A stretch of 64,000 bases of DNA from contig JAWOBE010000032.1 in the NCBI GenBank assembly GCA_046498185.1, positions 1-64,000 on the forward strand. Direction: 5' to 3'. Positions 34,796 through 42,425 of the stretch are shown here, one piece after another. The notes under the pieces were generated by a model. It was given only the letters and a program-made list of their open reading frames with translations, ran no database searches and was not told the DNA's origin. This DNA comes from CAYXDR01 sp046498185 (GTDB lineage: Bacteria; Desulfobacterota; DSM-4660; Desulfatiglandales; Desulfatiglandaceae). Position 1 is the stretch's first letter. Every line of letters begins with the position of its first letter. The position numbers and the translations under genes are program-made.

Positions 34796-34842
34796 GCCGC
34801 CGGGCGGTTCAGACCAGGGGTCAATAAATTCAACCCGGCGGC
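34796..34842 (-). other. intercistronic hairpin after dctP
   Basis: A 9-bp stem GCCGCCGGG / CCCGGCGGC with a 29-base loop, directly after the dctP stop. On the minus-strand transcript it could protect the dctP message from decay or partly terminate, giving more binding protein than permease. Confidence 0.35.
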
Positions 34843-34849
34843 CGGAGAA

Positions 34850-36040
34850 TCATTTTTTGCCGGCGGTCTCGAAAATGGAGAAATACTTAGGATCGTTCTT
34901 GTCCTTGATCCAGGGATATTCTGCGTTTTCGTCGACAAAATCGGGCCAGTATTTATGCACTTTACCCTGACCGTACGGCTTGGACATATCTTTCCATTCC
35001 GAGTAAGCTTTTAGAAAGTTATATAACGACTTGGCAACCTTTAGAAAATCAGGGTTTTTTTCGGCTTCCTGTTCAGCCAGTATCGCGGTCTGTTTTTCCA
35101 GTTCCTCGATCGTTTGGTCGTCAAGCTTGGTGATTTTCGTCCCGGCTTTCTGAAATGTCCTTACGGCTTCTATATTTGAATATTCCCACTTGGCGTATGA
35201 AATCAAGTAAGACACTTTAGTTGCATATTCCAGCAAAGGTTTAAGTTCGTCCGGAAGCTTGTTCCAGGTGTTGTTGTTCACGGCAAGAAGCGTGATCATG
35301 GATGTCTGCCACCAAGCAGGTACGATCAGGTATTCGGCCACTTCGTGGAGAGAAATGGAAAGGTCGCCGCAGGGGAACGAAAATTCGCCGGCGTCGACCA
35401 CTTTTCTGTCCATCGCCAGGTAAATTTCATCAGGGCTGATTGCCATGGTCGTGGCACCGACCATCGTCAGAATGTCTTCACTGAAACCGGGGCACCGGAT
35501 CTTCAACCCTTTGAAATCTTCGGGCTTCTTGACTTCGACTCTGGACCAGAGTCCGCCTTCGATTCCTCCTCCGCCGGCTGCGAATGGTTTCATGTTGTAT
35601 TTACCGTAAATTTCGTTGGCCAATTCCCTGCCACCCCCGTAATAATACCAGATCGCGAAATCCTCGGGAGTATAGGAACAGGGGAAAGATCCGAAAAGAA
35701 CCAGTGCGCTGTTGAGCCCCTTGAGAAAACCCGGCCAACCGATGGCTGCATCGAGCGCACCTGTGCGGGCGGCTTCAAAGGTTTCGGCCATCGGGAACAG
35801 TTCGGATCCGTAGTGATAGTCGAATTCAAGCCTGTAGTTCGGCGTCTGAACGATATCCTTTACGGTCTGGGCGAGGATTTCACCGCTCCAGGAAAGTGCA
35901 ATGCCGGCGGCGAAAGTATCCTGAACCCGCCATTTAATGACTTTCTGTTTGGCTTCGCATTGCGCAGGCGACCAGGCCGCGGCGGTCACACCCAATGCGA
36001 CCGCAATTCCTATTACCGATAAAAACCTGTGTTTCCTCAT
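34850..36040 (-). CDS. dctP: TRAP transporter substrate-binding protein (DctP)
   Basis: A 396-residue periplasmic solute receptor. A signal peptide (FLSVIGIAVALGVTAAAWSP) is followed by a DctP fold with KWRVQDTFAAGIALSWSGEI, a conserved VEVKKPEDFKGLKIRCPGFS (near 170) where the arginine binds carboxylates in this family, and KVVDAGEFSFPCGDLS. Ligands of the family are usually organic acids. It is the first gene of the transporter set, with a GGAGGAGAGG ribosome site and a palindrome 33 bases upstream of the start; the FadR-type regulator upstream probably controls it. Confidence 0.93.
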   Translation of the reverse strand: MRKHRFLSVIGIAVALGVTAAAWSPAQCEAKQKVIKWRVQDTFAAGIALSWSGEILAQTVKDIVQTPNYRLEFDYHYGSELFPMAETFEAARTGALDAAIGWPGFLKGLNSALVLFGSFPCSYTPEDFAIWYYYGGGRELANEIYGKYNMKPFAAGGGGIEGGLWSRVEVKKPEDFKGLKIRCPGFSEDILTMVGATTMAISPDEIYLAMDRKVVDAGEFSFPCGDLSISLHEVAEYLIVPAWWQTSMITLLAVNNNTWNKLPDELKPLLEYATKVSYLISYAKWEYSNIEAVRTFQKAGTKITKLDDQTIEELEKQTAILAEQEAEKNPDFLKVAKSLYNFLKAYSEWKDMSKPYGQGKVHKYWPDFVDENAEYPWIKDKNDPKYFSIFETAGKK

Positions 36041-36072
36041 AACCTCTCCTCCTTCATTTTTGTTGATAAAAA

Positions 36073-36089
36073 TTGGCTCTTTGAACCAA
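36073..36089. promoter_or_regulatory. candidate operator of the FadR-type regulator
   Basis: TTGGCTCTTTGAACCAA is a 17-bp imperfect palindrome (12 of 16 arm positions pair) in the AT-rich leader of dctP, the expected place for a site bound by the GntR/FadR-type protein encoded just upstream. Confidence 0.4.
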
Positions 36090-36205
36090 TATATAAATTC
36101 AGCTCATTTATAAACTGTATAAAATAAATATATGTATAAAGTACAAAATTATATAAGAATAAAAGAATGGTAAAAATTTATATTTTTCTCAATTAAAAAA
36201 CATAA

Positions 36206-36910
36206 TTATTCGGCATTTAAACCCTGGGTCTTGAGCATTTGTATCGATGCCAGCATGTGTTCCCGCATCGCGGTGCGCGCACCGTTTTCGTCTCCCCGGG
36301 CCAGGATTTTTACAAGCTCCGTATGTTCCCGGACAGCGCTTTCGTTTCTTCCCTCCACCCTCAGAGCGGCTTTCCATCCTTCGAAGGAAATTTTGGCAAG
36401 AGAGTTCATAAGCATCGTGATCGTCTCGTTTTTTGCGGCTTCGGTCACAAGGAGGTGAAACTCGATGTCTGTGCGTATTATCGCCACCACGTCCTGTTCC
36501 TCGAGCGCACTCTGGCGGGCGACATTGTTTTCGATGGTCTGTATTTCATCTTTGGTGATACGGCGGGCGGCAAGCGCAACGACTTCCGGCTCCAGAATAA
36601 GGCGGGTTTCAAAATGTTTGTAGATAGCATCTTTGTACTGGATGACCCATGATGGAAGAGGAACCAACAGGTCCCCGCTTACCTGCCTGACGAAAATGCC
36701 TTTACCCGGCCTGACTTCAACCAGCCCCATGATTTCCAAAATCCGAAGCGCCTCTCTAAGAGAGCCCCTGCTTATCTGCAGGCTGGAAACCAGTTCCCTC
36801 TCCGAAGGAAGCTGGTTGCCTTCTTTGAGGTTGTTGCTGGAAATGAATTTTTTAATTTCCTCTATTGCAGAATCAGACAACCGTTTTCTTTTAATCGGAT
36901 TGAAATCCAA
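36206..36910 (-). CDS. FadR-subfamily GntR transcriptional regulator
   Basis: A 234-residue regulator with an N-terminal winged helix (about 10-75: LKEGNQLPSERELVSSLQIS, then SLREALRILEIMGLVEVRPG) and a C-terminal FCD ligand domain (about 100-225: metal-ligand pattern DIEFHLLVTEAA, and REHTELVKILARGD, MREHM). FCD regulators usually sense organic acids, which fits control of the adjacent TRAP transporter. The start is read as TTG at 36910 because AGGGGG precedes it at normal distance; no ATG lies near. Confidence 0.9.
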   Translation of the reverse strand: MDFNPIKRKRLSDSAIEEIKKFISSNNLKEGNQLPSERELVSSLQISRGSLREALRILEIMGLVEVRPGKGIFVRQVSGDLLVPLPSWVIQYKDAIYKHFETRLILEPEVVALAARRITKDEIQTIENNVARQSALEEQDVVAIIRTDIEFHLLVTEAAKNETITMLMNSLAKISFEGWKAALRVEGRNESAVREHTELVKILARGDENGARTAMREHMLASIQMLKTQGLNAE

Positions 36911-37092
36911 CTTTACCCCCTTAACCTAGAAAACAAGCAACCTAGCAACTGGTAAGACCGATATTATTTTTTTCCGTATCAGCAGTCAACAATTTTTTTG
37001 GGGTTACTGGAATTTCGGTATAAAGCTGGTTCGATCCGCCTATCTATTGAATTTCTTATCGGCGTTTCAATCCTGTTGCGAACTCATCATAA

Positions 37093-37144
37093 TTGACGCC
37101 GACCCCGAGAGACAGGGTGGCTTTGATGTTTTACGATTTCATCG
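37093..37144 (-). repeat. family 1 repeat fragment, copy R4
   Basis: GACGCCGACCCCGAGAGACA followed by GGGTGGCTTTGATGTTTTACG corresponds to the left end of the family 1 element in inverted orientation; the hairpin arm beyond it is lost. Confidence 0.65.
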
Positions 37145-37180
37145 TAATTGATTGTTTGAAGCGCATGGGGTAAATTACCT

Positions 37181-38140
37181 ATGAAGGGGCCAAGAAATAT
37201 GAATTTCAGAAGGCATCGTTTTTTATTGCTTTATTTGTTGACGGTCGCCACAATTTTTTGTGGGATGGTCTGCCTTGTGTCCTCCCATGCCTATGGTCGT
37301 CAAATGATCATCAGGGGGGATGGAGCGGCCGTCTATTTTCCGGAGGTGCTTTTCACCGCGGCCGAAGAGGTCCTGGATTTCTTCCCTGAAACGAGGGCTG
37401 CAGCTGAAAATGTTTTCGGCTGGCATATGGATCAGGATGTGTCAATAGTGCTGTTCGGAGAGCACTCGACATTCGAAGCGTCGGCAGGAACCGCTGAGAT
37501 CGTGGCCTATGCGGTTCCCCAAAAAAATCTCATCGTCGTTGATTATCGAAGATTGCAGTCCCACCCTTTTACGCTGCGAAGCGTCGTGATGCATGAGCTT
37601 TTTCACCTTATTCTTCACCGGTATATCCCTGGAGAAGTATTGCCGCTGTGGTTCGAAGAAGGGGTTTGCCAGTGGGCCAGTGACGGGATAGGGGAAATCA
37701 TCTCCGGTGAGGGCGGAGCCCTGGATTCCGCCGTGATTCGTGGAGATCTTCTCCCGCTGCGTTTCATTGAGAGATCTTTTCCCCGGGATCCGGCGGGAAT
37801 GAGACTTGCCTATCAACAAAGCAAACGTATCGTGATATACCTTGTGGAGACGTACGGAAGGGATGCTCTGGCTGATATTCTTACCGCAATGAAGAATGGA
37901 AATGATTTCGATGCCGCACTGCAAAATTCCCTGGGAATTTCCGTCGGACGGTTTGAAGAAGAATGGTTGGGATCGCTCAAGGGCAGCGCCGCCTGGATGA
38001 GGTTCATCGGTGATTATTTCTATGGTTTGCTTTTCGCCTTTGCCGGCGTGCTTTCCGTGGCCGGTTTTATCCGGGTGATCATTAGGAAGCGCAGGGCTTA
38101 CAGGGAATATGAAAATGAAGAAACGGCGCAGGACCGATAA
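37181..38140 (+). CDS. membrane-anchored peptidase MA-like metallopeptidase
   Basis: A 319-residue protein with a signal or anchor helix (RFLLLYLLTVATIFCGMVCL), a zinc-peptidase domain with HELFHLILHRY (motif HExxH, near residue 142) and FEEGVCQWAS (downstream glutamate), and a C-terminal membrane helix (about 280-302) followed by a basic tail. Active domain probably outside the inner membrane. A second possible start is at 37199, with AAGGGG before it. The following gene lies 38 bases downstream on the same strand. Substrate unknown. Confidence 0.8.
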   Translation: MKGPRNMNFRRHRFLLLYLLTVATIFCGMVCLVSSHAYGRQMIIRGDGAAVYFPEVLFTAAEEVLDFFPETRAAAENVFGWHMDQDVSIVLFGEHSTFEASAGTAEIVAYAVPQKNLIVVDYRRLQSHPFTLRSVVMHELFHLILHRYIPGEVLPLWFEEGVCQWASDGIGEIISGEGGALDSAVIRGDLLPLRFIERSFPRDPAGMRLAYQQSKRIVIYLVETYGRDALADILTAMKNGNDFDAALQNSLGISVGRFEEEWLGSLKGSAAWMRFIGDYFYGLLFAFAGVLSVAGFIRVIIRKRRAYREYENEETAQDR

Positions 38141-38178
38141 AAATTATGCTGGATGAGAATAAGGATCGGAGAGACGGC

Positions 38179-40182
38179 ATGAATTTCCCCTATTTGTTTT
38201 CCCCGCTCAAAATAAGATCCCTGGAGTTAAAGAACCGCATCGTTATGAGCGCAATGCACCTGGGATTCACGCCGGAAGGACTGGTTACTGATAAATTGAT
38301 CGCCTTTTACAGGGCACGAGCCAAGGGAGGCGCCGGATTGATCATTGTTGGAGGATGCCCTGTGGAGGAATTTGCAGGCAAGGCCGGAATGCTTCGGATT
38401 GACCATGATGACTGCATCCCGGGCCTCCAGAGACTCACCGGCGCTGTTCATCGGCACGGCTGTGCAACGGCGGCTCAGCTTTATCACGCGGGCCGCTACG
38501 TGCACTCATCTGAAATAAAAGGGCGCAAACCGGTTTCAGCCTCCGCCGTGCGGTCCAGGTTGACAGGGGAGACTCCCAGGGCACTCGAAGTCGAAGAAAT
38601 TGCAGGCATCAGGAAAAGCTTCGCGGATGCGGCGTCTAGAGCGGTCCATAGCGGTTTCGATGCGGTGGAAATTCTTGCAAGCGCCGGTTACCTGATCAGC
38701 CAGTTTCTTTCACCGCTGACAAATCGCCGTGAGGATGCTTACGGTGGCTCTCCGGCAGCACGTATGAGATTTGGTTTGGAAATCATCCGCGCTGTCCGCG
38801 GTGCGGTCGGTCCGGATTTCCCGGTTTTTATCCGGCTTGCAGGAAACGATTTCGTGGAGGGAGGAAACACCAACGAAGAGGCCGCGCTTTTTGCGGCTGC
38901 TGCAGAAGATAGTGGTGTGGACTGCTTCGATGTTACAGGCGGGTGGCACGAAACCAGGGTTCCACAGATCACCATGAATGTTCCCCGGGGAGCGTTTTCA
39001 TATCTTGCCCGGGGGATCAAATCGGCTGTATCGGTGCCTGTGGTTGCGAGTAACCGTATCAACACTCCTGAGCTGGCCGAGGGCATCATAGGACACGGGG
39101 ATGCGGACATGGTAACCATGGCGAGGGCTCTCATCGCCGATCCGGACCTGCCGCGCAAAGCCTTTGAAGGTGCATCCGATTCAATCCGGCACTGCATCGC
39201 ATGCAACCAGGGCTGTTTTGACAGCATTATTTCCGGAAATCCGGTTGCCTGCACCGTAAATCCCGAGGCCGGAAGGGAGCAGGAAGGCTTGATGGAGCGT
39301 AAGACCGTTCCGAAAAAGGTGGTCGTCGTGGGTGGAGGGCCTGCCGGCATGAAGGCGGCCTGCACCGCTGCCGAGCGGGGACATTCCGTGCTGCTGATGG
39401 AACGGGAAAGCATGCTTGGAGGGCAGGTCCTTTTGAACGAGCGGGTTCCCGGCCGGGCGGAAATGGCCGTCGTATACCGTGATTTGGAGTACGGTATGGC
39501 TGCGGCGGGTGTCGAGGTGGTTACAGGCACCGATGCGACGCGTGAACGTGTGATCGCTGCCGAGCCGGATGCGGTAATCATCGCAACCGGATCGCGTCCT
39601 ACTGTTCCACCAGTCGAAGGCCTTGACGACCAGCGGGTTTTCCAGGCACGGGATGTGCTTTCCGGAAAGGTTTGTGCGGGGCGGCGGGTTGTTGTTGTCG
39701 GGGGTAATGCCGTGGGGCTTGAAACGGCCCTTTTCCTGGCATCCGAGGGAACGATCGATGCGGAGATTCTGCACTTTCTTTTCAACACCGGTGCTGAACC
39801 GGAAGAAAATTTGAGACGACTTTTAAACAGCGGCTCCAGGATAGTTAAGGTGGTTGAAAAGGCCCGCAGGGCAGGGTCCGATTTAGGGCCTTCCACCCGG
39901 TGGTTCATTTTGCAGGAACTTCGGAGACTGGGCGTTGAAGTTTTGACCGACACCGAGGTATTGAGAATTTGTACGGCCGGGGTCGAAGTGGAAACTCGCA
40001 GTGGCATAGGGATGCTCGCTGCGGACGCCGTGGTGTTTGCAACCGGATCGGAGACAGAGCGGCCGGAGTGGTTCGGAGAGACATGCGGGCTACAGAGATG
40101 CATTCTGGTGGGTGATGCGGCGTCGCCCGGGAATTTGCTCAAAGCCGTCAAGGATGGTTTCGAAGCTGCGCTCGAGCTGTAG
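38179..40182 (+). CDS. NADH:flavin oxidoreductase / 2,4-dienoyl-CoA reductase family
   Basis: A 667-residue, three-domain flavoprotein. An N-terminal Old-Yellow-Enzyme TIM barrel (about 1-350: FSPLKIRSLELKNRIVMSAM, AAQLYHAGR, SAGYLISQFLSPLTNRREDA) is followed by a 4Fe-4S cluster CIACNQGCFDSIISGNPVAC (near 340-360) and an FAD/NAD-binding pair of Rossmann domains (VVVVGGGPAGMKAACTAAER near 378, VVVVGGNAVGLETALFLA near 505). It probably reduces an enoyl or dienoyl substrate. The start at 38179 follows GGAGAGACGGC; an upstream ATG at 38146 lacks a ribosome site. Confidence 0.92.
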   Translation: MNFPYLFSPLKIRSLELKNRIVMSAMHLGFTPEGLVTDKLIAFYRARAKGGAGLIIVGGCPVEEFAGKAGMLRIDHDDCIPGLQRLTGAVHRHGCATAAQLYHAGRYVHSSEIKGRKPVSASAVRSRLTGETPRALEVEEIAGIRKSFADAASRAVHSGFDAVEILASAGYLISQFLSPLTNRREDAYGGSPAARMRFGLEIIRAVRGAVGPDFPVFIRLAGNDFVEGGNTNEEAALFAAAAEDSGVDCFDVTGGWHETRVPQITMNVPRGAFSYLARGIKSAVSVPVVASNRINTPELAEGIIGHGDADMVTMARALIADPDLPRKAFEGASDSIRHCIACNQGCFDSIISGNPVACTVNPEAGREQEGLMERKTVPKKVVVVGGGPAGMKAACTAAERGHSVLLMERESMLGGQVLLNERVPGRAEMAVVYRDLEYGMAAAGVEVVTGTDATRERVIAAEPDAVIIATGSRPTVPPVEGLDDQRVFQARDVLSGKVCAGRRVVVVGGNAVGLETALFLASEGTIDAEILHFLFNTGAEPEENLRRLLNSGSRIVKVVEKARRAGSDLGPSTRWFILQELRRLGVEVLTDTEVLRICTAGVEVETRSGIGMLAADAVVFATGSETERPEWFGETCGLQRCILVGDAASPGNLLKAVKDGFEAALEL

Positions 40183-40255
40183 TAAGCGTAGCTGACGTTG
40201 AAGTTCATCAAGCGCCTTTTGAATATAAGCGGCCGCTTTAATCGGAGAGCTAAAA

Positions 40256-41491
40256 ATGACGATAGATCGAGGGGCAATACAGAAGTTGAACGATGCGCTT
40301 TCACCGGAGGTCCGGCAGCGGGTGGAAGAGGCTGCGGGCCGGGTGACAGCCGCGAAGGAGTGTGGTGGGTCGGTGGTGGCCGTGCTGGGTAGCGGTCCTA
40401 ATTTGCATGAAGGAGTCACCTGCCTTGTGGCCGAGTTGATTCACAAGGGCATAATCGACGGGGTTTCCACAAGTTCGGCTGTGATAAACCATGAAATGGC
40501 CGGGACTCTCGAAAAAGTCAAGCGGATCGAAGGTTTTTCTGCAGGATTTGACCCGGAGCGACTGCCGGCCGATGGGATGGTGGAAGTGAGCATAATGCCG
40601 CGGCAACGGCTTGAGGCCTTTGCCCGTGAGACGGTTCTTGATCTCAATCTGTATCGTCGTCTGGTGGAAGCCGAAGGCAACGTGATCATCAAGGTTGCCG
40701 GCAACATGGCTTATCCTACGGGTCTTCGCACCGAGAGGCTGGCCAGGGAGGCCCTGGCCATGGCGAAGCGGAGCGGTGTACCGTTTGAGCGGGTTGTAGG
40801 GTGTGGTGCGGATCCGTACACAATGATCGGAGCGGGTGCTGCCGCCGGCAAACCGGTCCTGGTCACCGTCCCCCAACTTGTGGGCGGCGGAGAGGTAGGG
40901 CTGGCTATAGGCGATTCCATCACGATTTCGGAGCGATGCCAGAGGGTCGCAAGTCTTCTGGCCGGGGCTGATGTGATCATAGAATCCGCTGTTGCATTGT
41001 CGCAGGAGATCCACGACGGTCCGTTTGAAAGGTTCACCGGCCATGGTATATGGGCCGATTGGGAAGGGACCTGGACCTATTCACTGAAAAAGAAAACCCT
41101 GATCAGGATAGATCTCGACCCGAACCTGGAAAATGCGTGGCTCAGAGAAAGGGATTCCGGTATCGTATCAGGCTCGGTCGACAAGGGGCTTCCGAAAACC
41201 AAGGTGATGGGGGTGCCTTTCAGAATGGAGATGTCCGGATTCGCAAGACTTCCCGGAAGCCTTCCGATAGTAGGGGATATCGGAGAAATCTGGCCCATTC
41301 TGGCGATTAAGGTCGCGGACAAGCTGGGGGTGAAGCTGGATTTCATGAGCTACAAGCAATCACTACCAGCGGGTGTGGATATGAGGGAATGGATTGTAAA
41401 GCGGGTGGAGCCGGTCGACCGGGGCCGGATGTATGCCGGCGCGAACGCGTTGATGGAGCATCCGGGTGGCGGTTATATCCCGCGGGATTGA
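40256..41491 (+). CDS. unrecognised conserved protein, Gly-rich Rossmann-like
   Basis: A 411-residue soluble protein that I do not recognise with confidence. Glycine-rich loops are visible: VVAVLGSGPNLHEG (near 40), GVSTSSAVINHEMAG (near 70), VGCGADPYTMIGAGAAAGKP (near 180) and VTVPQLVGGGEVGLAIGDSI (near 203). The first two loosely recall deoxyhypusine-synthase-like NAD-binding folds, a weak resemblance only. There is no signal peptide or membrane segment. It lies between the flavin oxidoreductase and the QueG-like protein, 73 and 28 bases apart, so the three probably share an operon. Confidence 0.65.
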   Translation: MTIDRGAIQKLNDALSPEVRQRVEEAAGRVTAAKECGGSVVAVLGSGPNLHEGVTCLVAELIHKGIIDGVSTSSAVINHEMAGTLEKVKRIEGFSAGFDPERLPADGMVEVSIMPRQRLEAFARETVLDLNLYRRLVEAEGNVIIKVAGNMAYPTGLRTERLAREALAMAKRSGVPFERVVGCGADPYTMIGAGAAAGKPVLVTVPQLVGGGEVGLAIGDSITISERCQRVASLLAGADVIIESAVALSQEIHDGPFERFTGHGIWADWEGTWTYSLKKKTLIRIDLDPNLENAWLRERDSGIVSGSVDKGLPKTKVMGVPFRMEMSGFARLPGSLPIVGDIGEIWPILAIKVADKLGVKLDFMSYKQSLPAGVDMREWIVKRVEPVDRGRMYAGANALMEHPGGGYIPRD

Positions 41492-41519
41492 AATGCCCCC
41501 TGTGAAAGGAAATGCTTGA

Positions 41520-42332
41520 ATGCAGAATGTGAAAGCTGAATTTGTGCGGGAAAAGATCAATAACTTCATCCTGAAAAGACAGGAGGCCGAGGGAGCAGTG
41601 CGGTGGAAAAAACCACTTGTTGCTTTCGCTGATGCAGCAGACCCCATGTTTTCGAAGCTCAAGGAGGCGGTGTCCCCCACCCATGCGCTTCCTGGAGACC
41701 TGCTGCCGGGCGCCGGGACGGTGATTGTGTATTTCATCCCGTTCGTACGTGAAATCGCGTTGAGCAACAGCCGTGGAAGAATAGCTTCTGAAAAGTGGGC
41801 GGAGGCTTACGTCGCGACAAACAAGCTTATCCGGGACATGAATGATCATCTCGCCCTGCTGCTGGAAGGCTTCGGGTACATGTGTGCGGTGCTGCCGCCT
41901 ACTCACAACTTTGACACAACCCGGTTGATCAGTGACTGGTCACACAAACACGTTGCCTACGTGGCAGGCCTCGGTGCATTCGGCCGCCACAAGTTGCTCA
42001 TAACCTCTGAAGGATGCTGCGGAAGACTGGGAAGCCTTGTAACCACGGCGGTAATTCCGGCCACCGCCAGGACGACGGAGGTGGCGTGCCTGCATGAATA
42101 CAACGGCACATGCGGTGTCTGCATGAATAAATGTCCGTGCGGAGCGCTGACTGCCGATGGGTTCGATCGTCAGCGCTGCTACCGTGTGCTTCTCGAAAAT
42201 GCAGAGATTTATGAACACCTCGGGCTGGCGGACGTATGCGGGAAATGCTGTTGCGTGACCCCATGTTCCTTCAAAAACCCGGTGGAGCGAATCCGTAAGA
42301 AAAAGCAGGAAAACACCATGTCCACAGCTTGA
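41520..42332 (+). CDS. QueG-like 4Fe-4S protein
   Basis: A 270-residue iron-sulfur protein with similarity to epoxyqueuosine reductase-type proteins: AGTVIVYFIPF (near 65), KHVAYVAGLGAFGRHKLLIT (near 142), then cysteines in CGVCMNKCPCGALT (near 198) and CGKCCCVTPCSF (near 240). It is shorter than QueG (about 380) and lacks its C-terminal HEAT part, so it is probably not QueG itself but a related reductase. GAAAGGA precedes the ATG. Probably co-transcribed with the preceding unrecognised gene. Confidence 0.75.
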   Translation: MQNVKAEFVREKINNFILKRQEAEGAVRWKKPLVAFADAADPMFSKLKEAVSPTHALPGDLLPGAGTVIVYFIPFVREIALSNSRGRIASEKWAEAYVATNKLIRDMNDHLALLLEGFGYMCAVLPPTHNFDTTRLISDWSHKHVAYVAGLGAFGRHKLLITSEGCCGRLGSLVTTAVIPATARTTEVACLHEYNGTCGVCMNKCPCGALTADGFDRQRCYRVLLENAEIYEHLGLADVCGKCCCVTPCSFKNPVERIRKKKQENTMSTA

Positions 42333-42425
42333 CACTGCCGAAATTCGTTCCGTGATCCGCTGAAGCTTAAAACGTAAACCGGCAGGAAACTTTTCAGCGG
42401 TCGTGGTGGCATGCGTGGTTTGACG

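Noticed and set aside
38739..40304. 521-codon antisense frame over the flavin oxidoreductase
   Set aside because: Serine/threonine/proline-rich shadow without motifs, opposite to a clear enzyme.
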